A DNA stretch of 64,000 nt from Tenacibaculum maritimum NCIMB 2154. Its GTDB lineage: Bacteria > Bacteroidota > Bacteroidia > Flavobacteriales > Flavobacteriaceae. Shown here in pieces: positions 14,173 through 23,416 of the stretch. Both the position numbers and the translations under genes were made by a program. The notes under the pieces were generated by a model. It saw only the letters and a list, made by a program, of their open reading frames with translations, did no database searches and was not told the DNA's origin. The first letter of the stretch is position 1. Every line of letters starts with the position of its first letter. The stretch spans positions 2,418,001-2,482,000 of the forward strand of contig NZ_LT634361.1 of the NCBI RefSeq assembly GCF_900119795.1. Reading direction: 5' to 3'.

Positions 14173-15927
14173 CTAAATTTCTTTTTCTAAAAGTTGTTGC
14201 TCATATAACTCTTTATAGTATCCTTGCTCCTCTATTAACTGATTATGAGTACCTTTTTGCACAATTCTACCTCCATCTAAAACAATAATTTTAGTAGCAT
14301 TTTTGGTTGAAGAAACCCTATGGCTAATAATAAATGTTGTTTTATTTTTAGAAACCTCTTCTAAATTTGATAATATTCTTTCTTCTGTTTCTGTATCTAC
14401 CGCAGAAAGACAATCGTCAAAAATTAAAATTTTCGGGTCTTTAATGATTGCACGAGCAATAGATGTACGTTGCTTTTGTCCTCCTGAAAGCGTTACCCCT
14501 CGTTCTCCTAGCACCGTGTCATATCCTTCTTTAAAACCTATAATATTCTCATGAATTACCGCCTTTTTAGCTGCTTCTATAATTTCTTCTTTCGTTGCTG
14601 CTTCCTTTCCAAATTTAATATTGTTTTCTATCGTATCCGAAAATAAAAAAGGATCTTGAGGTACAAAACCTATCTGACTACGAATAGCATTCAAGTTACA
14701 TGCTTTAATTGGTTTTCCATCAATAAGAACGCTTCCTTCCGTAGCATCATACAGTCGTGCTATCAAATTTACTATAGATGATTTTCCACTTCCTGTTTTT
14801 CCTAAAATAGCAATGGTTTCTCCTTCTTTTACTTTAAAACTCACTTCTTTTAAAGCTGTTATATAAGTATCGTCATAAGTAAGAGATACTTTTTCAAAGG
14901 TTACTTCTCCTCTTACAACAGTTGCTTCTTCAACTTCATTTTTAATTTCTGGAACTTGCTCTAAAAACTCGTTAATACGTTGTTGAGAAGCTTCCGCCTG
15001 CTGTACCATAGAAGTTACCCAACCAATAACTGCCACAGGCCATGTAAGAATATTTACATACAAAATAAACTCCGCAATAACACCTATTTTTATTTCTCCA
15101 GCAATATATTGCTTTCCTCCTATATAAATTACTAGTAAATTACTAATACCTATTAAAAGAATCATTAAAGGAAAAAATAATGCTTGCACCTTATGTAGTT
15201 CAATATTCTTTTCCCTACTCTCATTTGCCAAATCGTTAAATTTTGCTGCTACAGTATTTTCTATACCATACGATTTTACCACATTTATTCCAGAAAAAAA
15301 CTCTTGGTTAAACGTTGTTAACTTTGATAAATACTGCTGTACAATCGTACTCCTTTCATTAATAATTTTACTTAAAACAAAGATAGATACTGACAAAACA
15401 GGAAAAGGAAGCATGGTATATAACGTTAGTTTTACATCTGTTTTTAGCATTTGGTACATTCCTATTCCAAATGATACCACCATGTTTGTAGTGTACATAA
15501 CAGCAGGACCAAAATACATACGAACCTTAGAAACATCTTCACTAATACGATTCATTAAATCTCCTGTTCTATTCTTCTTGTAAAAATTAATAGATAACCT
15601 TTGGTATTGCTGATAAATTTCATTTTTCAAATCAAATTCAATCAAACGAGACGTCACAATAATGGTTTGGCGCATCAAAAAAGTTAGCGCTCCAGCGCCA
15701 ATAGCAGCCCCTATAATAAGTAATACATTCATCAATAATTCATGCTTCACTACAGTAATACTTGTGGTTGTTTTGGCTACATAAGCCTCAACCACATCAA
15801 AAGAGGCTCCTATGATCTCAGGAATTTTAAGAGATAAAAATTTGGATAAGATGGTAATAAAGACCCCTATAATTAGCCTCCATTTGTATTTTACAAAATA
15901 TTTATTTAGATATTGTAACGCTTTCAA
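14173..15927 (-). CDS. ABC exporter, fused permease and ATPase (MsbA/MdlA-like)
   Basis: About 584 residues. Six membrane segments fill roughly 1-315, followed by an ATPase with Walker A GKTGSGKSS, Q-loop FVPQDPFLF, signature LSGGQKQR, Walker B ILIFDD and H-loop IISHR. The residue after the Walker B Asp is Asp instead of the catalytic Glu (FDDCLSAVD), as in MdlA-type half-transporters that usually pair with a second half. No ATG is available; I prefer TTG at 15927 (KALQYLNKY), the alternative being TTG at 15951. The substrate is unknown; lipids or drugs are usual for the class. Confidence 0.85.
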   Translation of the reverse strand: MKALQYLNKYFVKYKWRLIIGVFITILSKFLSLKIPEIIGASFDVVEAYVAKTTTSITVVKHELLMNVLLIIGAAIGAGALTFLMRQTIIVTSRLIEFDLKNEIYQQYQRLSINFYKKNRTGDLMNRISEDVSKVRMYFGPAVMYTTNMVVSFGIGMYQMLKTDVKLTLYTMLPFPVLSVSIFVLSKIINERSTIVQQYLSKLTTFNQEFFSGINVVKSYGIENTVAAKFNDLANESREKNIELHKVQALFFPLMILLIGISNLLVIYIGGKQYIAGEIKIGVIAEFILYVNILTWPVAVIGWVTSMVQQAEASQQRINEFLEQVPEIKNEVEEATVVRGEVTFEKVSLTYDDTYITALKEVSFKVKEGETIAILGKTGSGKSSIVNLIARLYDATEGSVLIDGKPIKACNLNAIRSQIGFVPQDPFLFSDTIENNIKFGKEAATKEEIIEAAKKAVIHENIIGFKEGYDTVLGERGVTLSGGQKQRTSIARAIIKDPKILIFDDCLSAVDTETEERILSNLEEVSKNKTTFIISHRVSSTKNATKIIVLDGGRIVQKGTHNQLIEEQGYYKELYEQQLLEKEI

Positions 15928-16020
15928 TGATATTAATTTTAAAAAAAACAAATATATTCTATTTATCAGACAACATTTACCTTATTATTACTAAAAAAAA
16001 CATAATAGCGTATCGTTTAT

Positions 16021-16051
16021 TTTGATAGTAATTACGAATATCATACTTTTG
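16021..16051 (+). promoter_or_regulatory. Bacteroidota-type promoter of the amino-acid dehydrogenase
   Basis: TTTG (16021..16024) and TACTTTTG (16044..16051) are separated by 19 bp, matching the -33/-7 consensus TTTG-N19-TANNTTTG of Bacteroidota. The coding start is 54 bp further on. Confidence 0.6.
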
Positions 16052-16104
16052 CTACTGAATTTTTGAGAAATACACAATTCTCTTTTTAAAAACCATATAA
16101 ACAA

Positions 16105-17205
16105 ATGACATCAGAAATCATTGATACTAAAGACCTTAAAAGCGATCCTGTTTTTGGACAGCTTTCTTTTGATGGTCACGAACAAATTGTTTTTTGTAAC
16201 GACGAAGATACAGGTTTAAAAGCAATTATTGGAATTCACAATACCGTTTTAGGCCCTGCTTTAGGAGGTACTAGAATGTGGCAATACAATAATGAGTGGG
16301 AAGCCTTGAATGATGTATTGCGTTTGTCACGTGGAATGACGTTTAAAGCCGCTATCACAGGATTGAACCTAGGAGGTGGTAAAGCAGTTATTATTGGCGA
16401 TGCAAAAACTCAAAAAAATGATGCTTTAATGCGTAAATTTGGCGAGTATGTAAACTCTTTAAGCGGAAAATATATTACTGCTGAAGATGTTGGAATGGAA
16501 ACTAGAGATATGGATATTATTCGTGAAGTAACTCCACATGTAACAGGTATTTCAGAAAGTAAAGGAGGAGCAGGAAATCCTTCTCCTGTAACTGCTTATG
16601 GAGTATATATGGGAATGAAAGCTGCCTCTAAATACCAATTTGGTACTGATAATTTAGAAGGAAAAAAAGTATTGGTTCAAGGAGTAGGTCATGTAGGAGA
16701 AACTTTAGTAAAGCATATTACTGATGAAGGCGGACAAGTATTTCTTAATGATATTAATGAAGCTCGCCTAGCTGAATTAAGTAAAAAATACAACGCTAAT
16801 GTAATATTAGGAAACGATATTTATGGTTTAGATGTTGATATTTATGCCCCTTGTGCATTAGGAGCTACTATTAATGACACTACCATCAATCAATTAAAAG
16901 CAAAAGTAATTGCTGGAGCTGCTAACAACCAATTAGCTGATGAAATAAAACATGGCAAAATGTTAAAAGACAAGGGCATTGCATATGCTCCTGACTTTTT
17001 AATAAATGCGGGAGGTATTATTAATGTATATGCTGAGCTAGAAGGCTATAATAGAGACGAAATTAATCGTAAAACTGAAAATATCTATAATACTACCTTA
17101 GACATTTTTAACCTTTCAGCAAAGGAAGATATCACTACGCATAACGCAGCGCTTAACATTGCACAAAGTAGAATAAATACTCGTAAAAAAGAACAGCAAT
17201 CTTAA
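16105..17205 (+). CDS. Glu/Leu/Phe/Val dehydrogenase, probable leucine dehydrogenase
   Basis: A 366-residue NAD-dependent amino-acid dehydrogenase. The substrate region has LGPALGGTRMW and the catalytic-Lys segment GLNLGGGKAVI; the Rossmann domain begins with VLVQGVGHVGE; the C-terminal part has AGAANNQLAD and DFLINAGGIINV. The length and the early GGTRM match leucine/branched-chain dehydrogenases rather than hexameric glutamate dehydrogenases. It deaminates branched-chain amino acids to 2-oxoacids, feeding branched fatty-acid synthesis or catabolism. Confidence 0.85.
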   Translation: MTSEIIDTKDLKSDPVFGQLSFDGHEQIVFCNDEDTGLKAIIGIHNTVLGPALGGTRMWQYNNEWEALNDVLRLSRGMTFKAAITGLNLGGGKAVIIGDAKTQKNDALMRKFGEYVNSLSGKYITAEDVGMETRDMDIIREVTPHVTGISESKGGAGNPSPVTAYGVYMGMKAASKYQFGTDNLEGKKVLVQGVGHVGETLVKHITDEGGQVFLNDINEARLAELSKKYNANVILGNDIYGLDVDIYAPCALGATINDTTINQLKAKVIAGAANNQLADEIKHGKMLKDKGIAYAPDFLINAGGIINVYAELEGYNRDEINRKTENIYNTTLDIFNLSAKEDITTHNAALNIAQSRINTRKKEQQS

Positions 17206-17290
17206 GTAAAAAACAATAAATAATACTATTTTTGCAGAGCGTTAGAAACAAATTCTTTCGCTCTTTTTTTTAAACCCAAGTTCTTTAGAA

Positions 17291-18229
17291 ATGATTAACA
17301 GAAGACATATTCGAGTTAAAGTAATGCAGTCTGTATATGCTATGCAACAATCTCATCATGATGATTTAATAAAGGAAGAAAAATTTATTAAGCATAGTAT
17401 TCAAAAAATGTTTGATTTATATGTATTAAACATCCAACTACTTTCCGAAGTCCAACAATTAGCTGCTAAAAAAATAGCTTTATCTAAGAAAAAAATTCTT
17501 GCTACTAAAGAAGATCTAGACCCCAATACTAAATTTATTCATAACAGACTTATTAATATGATTCCTGATAGTGTTAGTATTGATAGCTATGTTGAAATTA
17601 ACAGGCTTCATAACTGGCAAGAAGATGATGAATATGTTAAAATTATATGGGACGAACTTCAAAAAAGTGAATTGTATAAAAAATACATGAGCACTGTAGA
17701 GGACTCCTATAATGTGGACAGAAGCTTTGTGATTGATTTTTTTAGAGAAATTATTGCCCCCAATGAAAAACTAGCAGAATACTACGAAGATAAAATGATC
17801 TCTTGGGTAGATGATATTCCTTTTATAAACACTTGGGTATTAAAAACATTGAACAAACAAAAAGAAAACCGCTCTTTTATGTTAGGCAATCTGTATAAAG
17901 ATGATGATGACAAACAATTTGTGTCTGATTTATTTAGAAAAACAGTGCTTCACCAACATAAATATGAGGACGATATCAAAGATAAAACACCTAACTGGGA
18001 GGCTGATAGAATTGCTGAAATTGACATGATTCTAATTAAAATGGCAATTACTGAATTTCTTCACTTCCCCTCCATTCCTAGCCGTGTAACTATTAACGAG
18101 TATATTGAACTTGCAAAAGATTACTCTACAGAAAAAAGTGGCTACTTTATTAACGGAGTATTGGATAAAATATCTAAAGACTACGAAGCTACTGATAGAA
18201 TGAGAAAAGTAGGTAGAGGATTATTGTAA
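17291..18229 (+). CDS. nusB: Transcription antitermination protein NusB, long Bacteroidota form
   Basis: A 312-residue protein. The start NRRHIRVKVMQSVYAMQQS and the C-terminal block DRIAEIDMILIKMAITEFLHFPSIP...TINEYIELAKDYS...FINGVLDKI are NusB; the extended middle is normal for Bacteroidota, so it is about twice the length of the E. coli protein. NusB binds boxA RNA with S10 in rRNA antitermination. DUF1573 and yajC genes follow, an arrangement common in the phylum. Confidence 0.88.
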   Translation: MINRRHIRVKVMQSVYAMQQSHHDDLIKEEKFIKHSIQKMFDLYVLNIQLLSEVQQLAAKKIALSKKKILATKEDLDPNTKFIHNRLINMIPDSVSIDSYVEINRLHNWQEDDEYVKIIWDELQKSELYKKYMSTVEDSYNVDRSFVIDFFREIIAPNEKLAEYYEDKMISWVDDIPFINTWVLKTLNKQKENRSFMLGNLYKDDDDKQFVSDLFRKTVLHQHKYEDDIKDKTPNWEADRIAEIDMILIKMAITEFLHFPSIPSRVTINEYIELAKDYSTEKSGYFINGVLDKISKDYEATDRMRKVGRGLL

Positions 18230-18279
18230 ATAATTCTTATTTTTACAGACAAATTTTTAATTTAAAAACTTTCAATAAA

Positions 18280-18753
18280 ATGAAAAAAGTATTTATAGCA
18301 GTTGTAACCTTAGCTTTGTCTTCAGTTATGATTTCTTGTGGAAATAACAATGCTACATCAAAAGTAAAGAAAGAAAATGTTTTAAACGCTGAAAAAAGAG
18401 ATAACGATATCAGTAAAGGTGCTCCTGTTATTAAATTTGATAGAACTGTACATGATTTCGGTACTGTAAACGAAGGAGAGATTGTTGAAACTTCTTTTAC
18501 TATCACCAACTCAGGAAATTCTAATTTAGTAATTACCAATGCACAAGCTACTTGTGGTTGTACTGTACCTGTATGGCCAAAAGAAGCTATTGCTCCTGGA
18601 AAAACTGGAGAAATTAAAGTTAAGTTTAATACTAGTGGTAAACCTAACAAACAATCTAAATCTGTAACATTACACACCAATACTGCGCAAGGTAGAGAGG
18701 TTGTAAAAATAACAGGAATGGTTACACCTAAAAACAAAAAACCGAATGCATAA
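18280..18753 (+). CDS. DUF1573 lipoprotein
   Basis: A 157-residue protein with a lipoprotein leader (MKKVFIAVVTLALSSVMISC, lipidation at Cys20) and a DUF1573 immunoglobulin-like beta domain: VIKFDRTVHDFGTVNEGE, NSNLVITNAQATCGCTVP and PGKTGEIKVKF. The CGC motif is typical of the family. Such proteins reside in the envelope; the role is not established. Its end overlaps the yajC start by 8 bp. Confidence 0.8.
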   Translation: MKKVFIAVVTLALSSVMISCGNNNATSKVKKENVLNAEKRDNDISKGAPVIKFDRTVHDFGTVNEGEIVETSFTITNSGNSNLVITNAQATCGCTVPVWPKEAIAPGKTGEIKVKFNTSGKPNKQSKSVTLHTNTAQGREVVKITGMVTPKNKKPNA

Positions 18754-19066
18754 TTTATTTTTGCAAGCAAATGGAGGTGGGCTTATGAGTATGCTGCCTT
18801 TTTTAGCCATGATTTTGGTACTTTACTTTTTTATGATACGTCCACAAATGACACGTCAAAAAAAAGAAAAACAATTTCAAGCTGAAATAAAAAGAGGAAC
18901 CAAAATTGTTACTACTAGCGGTATTCACGGAAAAGTAGTGGATATTAACGAAACTGATGGAACGGTTACTGTTGAAACAGGAGCAGGTAAAATAAAGTTT
19001 GAGCGTTCTGCCATTTCAATGGAAATGAGTAAAAAATACGTGAAAACAAATACTGCTAAAAAATAA
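18746..19066 (+). CDS. yajC: Preprotein translocase subunit YajC
   Basis: A 106-residue protein: one membrane segment (about 15-34, MLPFLAMILVLYFFMIRPQM) followed by the conserved RPQMTRQKKEKQF and GTKIVTTSGIHGKVVDI blocks. YajC associates with SecDF at the Sec translocon. The start overlaps the DUF1573 gene, suggesting coupled translation, and a strong terminator follows. Confidence 0.9.
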   Translation: MHNLFLQANGGGLMSMLPFLAMILVLYFFMIRPQMTRQKKEKQFQAEIKRGTKIVTTSGIHGKVVDINETDGTVTVETGAGKIKFERSAISMEMSKKYVKTNTAKK

Positions 19067-19083
19067 TACCATTGCTACAAAAT

Positions 19084-19115
19084 AAAAAGTGAGCTTGAAA
19101 GCTCACTTTTTATTT
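19084..19115 (+). terminator. Terminator after yajC
   Basis: A stem AAAAAGTGAGCTT / AAGCTCACTTTTT with a tiny loop and a T-tract, 18 bp after the yajC stop. Confidence 0.85.
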
Positions 19116-19262
19116 TTAAACTTTTGAACCGATTTAACTTTTTTCCATTTCCTAAAAATTGCCTTTTCCAATTGCTTTTATTTTTTTTATCTTCATACAA
19201 AAAGACTTTAATAGCATGCTTAAAATAAGTTCTTTCTATAAATTAGACCATATTCTATACCA

Positions 19263-20201
19263 TTGAAAAGATTAACTAAAATACCTAAGGCTTTTATCGC
19301 TTTTTTAGTGATTTCTATATTTTTTTGGCTATTAACAAAACTATCCAAAGAATATACTACTACAATTAATGTACCCATAGCATACATTAATTTACCACAG
19401 CATAAAATACTTCAAAAAGACACTCCCAAACGGATCAATCTATCTATAAAAGGTTCTGGATTTAAATTATTTACGGCTAATCTTGAAAATATCACCTTAA
19501 AACTAAATGCTGCCAACATTTCAAAGGAAGTAAAAAACAGCTATTCTCTTTCTTTAAAAAAACAGCTAAACGAAATCAAAAAACAGCTTCCTACTGGTCT
19601 CGCATTGCAACCTCTTGAAAACAATATCATCTACTTAAGCTTGGATAGCTTGTCTTCTAAAAAAGTTCCTGTAGAAGCCAATCTAAAAATCACTTATGAA
19701 AAAGGATACAATCTTTCTGGTAACATCATTCTAGAACCTGACAGCATTCAAATTTCTGGAGCAGAAACAGCTATAAAAAATATCGAAAAACTAACACTGC
19801 ACCAACTACCTCTCAAAAACCTTTCAAAAAACACCACAAAAAACATTGAAATCCACGAAGCTAAAGTGCTAAAAAAAATCAAATTTTCTCACAATACCGT
19901 AAAAGCCTATATCAAAATAGATAAATTTACAGAAGGCTATTTTGAAGTACCTTTTACCTTAAAAAATGTTCCTGCTGATACAGAAATCAACACTTTTCCT
20001 AAACTGGTAAAAGTTTCTTATACAGTAGGGCTAAAAGATTTTAATAAAGTGAATGCGAACTCGTTTTCTATTATTTGCGATTATAAAAAAACAATAAACA
20101 ATAATATTGATTACCTTATTCCTGAAATAGAAAATCAACCCAAACTTATTAAATCAGTAAAAATTTCTCCAAAAAAAATAGAATATCTAATTCACAAATA
20201 A
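19263..20201 (+). CDS. YbbR-like (CdaR-type) domain protein
   Basis: A 312-residue protein with an N-terminal membrane anchor (about 9-26) followed by repeated YbbR domains (PVEANLKITYEKGYNLSG...ILEPDSIQISGAETAI is the clearest). In Firmicutes such proteins regulate the diadenylate cyclase CdaA; in Bacteroidota the partner is not established. The start is TTG: an in-frame stop lies close upstream and no ATG is near. It ends 1 bp into coaE. Confidence 0.7.
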   Translation: MKRLTKIPKAFIAFLVISIFFWLLTKLSKEYTTTINVPIAYINLPQHKILQKDTPKRINLSIKGSGFKLFTANLENITLKLNAANISKEVKNSYSLSLKKQLNEIKKQLPTGLALQPLENNIIYLSLDSLSSKKVPVEANLKITYEKGYNLSGNIILEPDSIQISGAETAIKNIEKLTLHQLPLKNLSKNTTKNIEIHEAKVLKKIKFSHNTVKAYIKIDKFTEGYFEVPFTLKNVPADTEINTFPKLVKVSYTVGLKDFNKVNANSFSIICDYKKTINNNIDYLIPEIENQPKLIKSVKISPKKIEYLIHK

Positions 20202-20791
20202 TGGTTGTAGGTTTAACAGGAGGCATTGGAAGCGGAAAAACAACAGTGCTCAAAGAATTTCATAAATTTGATAATATCGCAATATATATAGCTGATATAG
20301 AAGCTAAAAAATTAATGAATAACTCTAATGAAATTAGAGAAAAAATAACCAACGAGTTTGGAAAAAAAGCTTTTCTAAACGAGCAATTGAACCGCCCGTT
20401 CTTGGCCAATATCGTTTTTAGCAATAAAGAAAAGCTAGCTACCTTAAACGCTATTGTTCATCCTGTAGTAACACTACATTTTAAAAATTTCATAGCAGCC
20501 AATAGAGATAAAGCTTTCATTCTTTACGAAAATGCCATCCTTTTTGAAAACAAAAGCAACCTAATTTGTGATAAAATAATAACCGTAACCGCTCCTAAAG
20601 AATTACGCATTCAACGTGTCTTAAAGAGAGACCAGTCCTCTGAAAACGAAATCATTAACCGAATGAATAATCAATGGAGCGATACCAAAAAAACACTTCA
20701 ATCTCACTACATCATCGAAAATATAGATTTTAGCGAAACTATGTTAAAAGTATCCGAAATTCATAATAAATTAACTAAAACGAGCACTTAA
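20201..20791 (+). CDS. coaE: Dephospho-CoA kinase
   Basis: A 196-residue P-loop kinase with GLTGGIGSGKTT, the ADIEAKKLMN substrate segment, LNAIVHPVV and the lid RVLKRDQSS. It phosphorylates dephospho-CoA in the last step of coenzyme A synthesis. It overlaps the YbbR-like gene by 1 bp, a pairing frequent in Flavobacteriaceae. Confidence 0.9.
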   Translation: MVVGLTGGIGSGKTTVLKEFHKFDNIAIYIADIEAKKLMNNSNEIREKITNEFGKKAFLNEQLNRPFLANIVFSNKEKLATLNAIVHPVVTLHFKNFIAANRDKAFILYENAILFENKSNLICDKIITVTAPKELRIQRVLKRDQSSENEIINRMNNQWSDTKKTLQSHYIIENIDFSETMLKVSEIHNKLTKTST

Positions 20792-20901
20792 AATAAAAAG
20801 CCCTTAATAATAATTGTTAAAAAAAACTTAATTTTATAATTATTTTTGTTAATCTAAGTTAAAATAACAACCCCCTAATTTTATTAAAGTACTTTTGAAT
20901 A

Positions 20902-22467
20902 ATGGGTAAGAAAATTTTTATTCTCATTGTATTTTTAATGAGTGTTTCTTTAATCGGTATTATTTCCGTGCAAGTATATTGGATTAAAGATGCCATAAAA
21001 AACAAGCACCAAGAATTTGAAACTGACGTGCGTATAGCATTGGCAAGAACCGCTGAAAGAATCAAAGAGAAGGAAAGAGAGGAATCTTACAGAGAATATA
21101 GTAAGTTCTTTGAAAATGATCAATTTAGAACAAACGCAGAAATAAAAAACTTTTTATTTCAACAAATTGATACTATCGGTAAGCAGAAATTCACATTTGG
21201 TTCTACCATATTGGAAGAAAATTTTAAAATTCCTTCTGGTTTCTTAGAAAATGATTCTATTATACTCAAACGTTTTTCTGGTAAAGAAGATTTTTATTAT
21301 TCTAAGATAGCTGGAGACAATAAAGAATTAGCGAATACTTTGGGCGAAAATAGATTTTCTGTTTTCAAGCATTATTCTAAATGGGAAAAGGAGCACTTAG
21401 ATTATATGTTTTCTCAAAGAAAGCGCATCGTTCCTATTCATAAAAGAATTAATAATAGAGCACTAAACAATACCTTAAAAGAAGAGTTTTTAAAGCGAAA
21501 TATAAATCTAAACTTTAAATATGGAGTTTATGAAAATGGCTTAGCAACTCCATTAAAATCTGGGTACTACACTGTAAATACAGAAGACAGCCATTATTAT
21601 CCTTTATTTGAAAATCATCAAGGAAATAGCAATTTCAAGTTATATGTAACTTTTCCCGATGAAAAAAAAGAACTCCTTTCTAATATGATGTGGATCTTTT
21701 TACTTTCTATATTCTTTATAGTCATCATCATTATTGCCTTTTCTAGCTCACTATACCAACTCGTTCGTCAAAAGAAAATATCTGAAATCAAAACAGATTT
21801 TATCAATAACATGACACATGAGTTTAAAACACCTATTGCTACTATAAATTTAGCCTTAGATGCTATTAAAAACCCAAAAATCATCAATGATGAAGAAAAA
21901 GTAAAACGATATGTTCAAATGATTCGCGATGAAAACAAACGAATGCATGGCCAAGTAGAAAATGTATTGCGAATGTCTAAATTAGAAAAGAATCAAATTG
22001 ATCTTAGTAAAGAAGCTATTGATGTTCATGACATTGTAGAAGAAGCCATTGAACATGTGCAATTATTAGTTTCAGATAAAAAAGGAAATATTAACATACA
22101 TTTTAAAGCGATATCTACTGAAGTCTTAGGAAATCAATTTCATTTAACCAATGTTTTTGTTAACATTCTTGAAAATGCTATTAAGTATTCTGAAAGAGCT
22201 CCTATGATTGATGTTTTTACAGAAAGCACTAACAAATATTTTATTTTAAAAGTGAAAGACCAAGGTATAGGAATGAGCAGAAACGCTCAAAAATATGTTT
22301 TCAATAAGTTTTATAGAGAGCATAAAGGAAATATTCACAACGTAAAAGGCCACGGATTAGGTTTGTCATACGTAAAAGAAATCATTGATAACCATCATGG
22401 AACGGTTTATGTTGAAAGTGAAAAAGGAAAAGGAAGTACATTTACAGTTAAACTACCATTAATTTAA
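20902..22467 (+). CDS. Sensor histidine kinase (RprX-like)
   Basis: A 521-residue membrane kinase. TM1 is at about 5-25 and TM2 at about 262-284, flanking a periplasmic sensor of about 235 residues. The HisKA domain has phospho-acceptor His306 in NMTHEFKTP, and the ATPase has the N box NILENAIKYS, DQGIGM and GHGLGLSYV. It is followed after 12 bp by the OmpR-type regulator 22480..23178, a pairing that resembles RprXY of Bacteroides. The signal is unknown. Confidence 0.88.
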   Translation: MGKKIFILIVFLMSVSLIGIISVQVYWIKDAIKNKHQEFETDVRIALARTAERIKEKEREESYREYSKFFENDQFRTNAEIKNFLFQQIDTIGKQKFTFGSTILEENFKIPSGFLENDSIILKRFSGKEDFYYSKIAGDNKELANTLGENRFSVFKHYSKWEKEHLDYMFSQRKRIVPIHKRINNRALNNTLKEEFLKRNINLNFKYGVYENGLATPLKSGYYTVNTEDSHYYPLFENHQGNSNFKLYVTFPDEKKELLSNMMWIFLLSIFFIVIIIIAFSSSLYQLVRQKKISEIKTDFINNMTHEFKTPIATINLALDAIKNPKIINDEEKVKRYVQMIRDENKRMHGQVENVLRMSKLEKNQIDLSKEAIDVHDIVEEAIEHVQLLVSDKKGNINIHFKAISTEVLGNQFHLTNVFVNILENAIKYSERAPMIDVFTESTNKYFILKVKDQGIGMSRNAQKYVFNKFYREHKGNIHNVKGHGLGLSYVKEIIDNHHGTVYVESEKGKGSTFTVKLPLI

Positions 22468-22479
22468 ATTGAAGGGAAT

Positions 22480-23178
22480 ATGGGAAGTAAAAAAATATTA
22501 TTAGTTGAAGACGATCCAAATTTTGGAACGGTATTAAAAGATTATTTAGCATTGAATGATTACAATGTAACGCATGCTAAAGATGGCATTGAAGGGTTAA
22601 TTATGTTTAAAAATGGTGACTATGACCTGTGCATTTTAGATGTAATGATGCCTCGTAAAGACGGCTTCTCTTTGGCGGCAGACATTCGTGCTACTGACAA
22701 AGAAGTTCCTATTGTTTTTTTAACAGCAAAAACTTTAAAAGAAGATGTTTTAAAAGGATACCAAGTTGGTGCTGATGATTATTTGAACAAACCTTTTGAC
22801 TCTGAAGTACTACTTTTTAAAATAAAAGCAATTTTACAACGAAAGGAATCGGAAAAAACTACAGATACAGAGCAATTTGAATTTACAATCGGACAATTTT
22901 CTTTTAATTCAAAATTACGCCATTTAAGCTTTAACGGTGGAGAAGCTCAAAAGCTATCTCCTAAAGAAAACAAACTGCTACGTATGTTAGCCATCCATAA
23001 AAATGATTTAATGCCTAGAGAATTGGCCTTGACGAAAATCTGGAGAGATGATAATTATTTCACTTCTAGAAGTATGGATGTTTATATCGCTAAATTACGT
23101 AAGTATTTAAAGCTTGATGAAAGTGTTGAAATTTTAAACATCCACGGAGAAGGGTTTCGATTGATAGAAAACCAATAA
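22480..23178 (+). CDS. OmpR-type response regulator (RprY-like)
   Basis: A 232-residue regulator: receiver with acidic pocket ED at 10-11, Asp54 (LDVMMPRKDG) and Lys in DDYLNKPF; a winged-helix DNA-binding domain at about 130-230 (LSPKENKLLRMLAIHKND, SMDVYIAKLRKYL, GEGFRL). It is the cognate partner of the kinase directly upstream and is followed by a terminator. Confidence 0.9.
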   Translation: MGSKKILLVEDDPNFGTVLKDYLALNDYNVTHAKDGIEGLIMFKNGDYDLCILDVMMPRKDGFSLAADIRATDKEVPIVFLTAKTLKEDVLKGYQVGADDYLNKPFDSEVLLFKIKAILQRKESEKTTDTEQFEFTIGQFSFNSKLRHLSFNGGEAQKLSPKENKLLRMLAIHKNDLMPRELALTKIWRDDNYFTSRSMDVYIAKLRKYLKLDESVEILNIHGEGFRLIENQ

Positions 23179-23200
23179 AATACTGCTTTTTATAAAGAAA

Positions 23201-23240
23201 AAACACTTTACTTTTAACAATTGTAAAGTGTTTTTTTTTT
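23201..23240 (+). terminator. Terminator after the two-component operon
   Basis: A stem AAACACTTTAC / GTAAAGTGTTT with an 11-nt loop and a run of T, 22 bp after the regulator stop. Confidence 0.85.
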
Positions 23241-23416
23241 ATCGCAATGGAACCTTCTTGAAAAGAAGACTGAAAGTAGCTCTCTTACTAGTATTAAAGC
23301 CTTTTTTATTCCTCATGAAAATAACATTTCTATTCAAAATAATCAAAAACAAGCCTTTTATCTGTAACAAAACTTTATGCAAATCGTTTTATCAACATAA
23401 CTAATTAAAAAATTCT

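Noticed and set aside
18243..18770. 175-residue ORF antisense to the DUF1573 gene
   Set aside because: The plus strand encodes a clear lipoprotein with family motifs; the antisense frame is a shadow without recognisable features.
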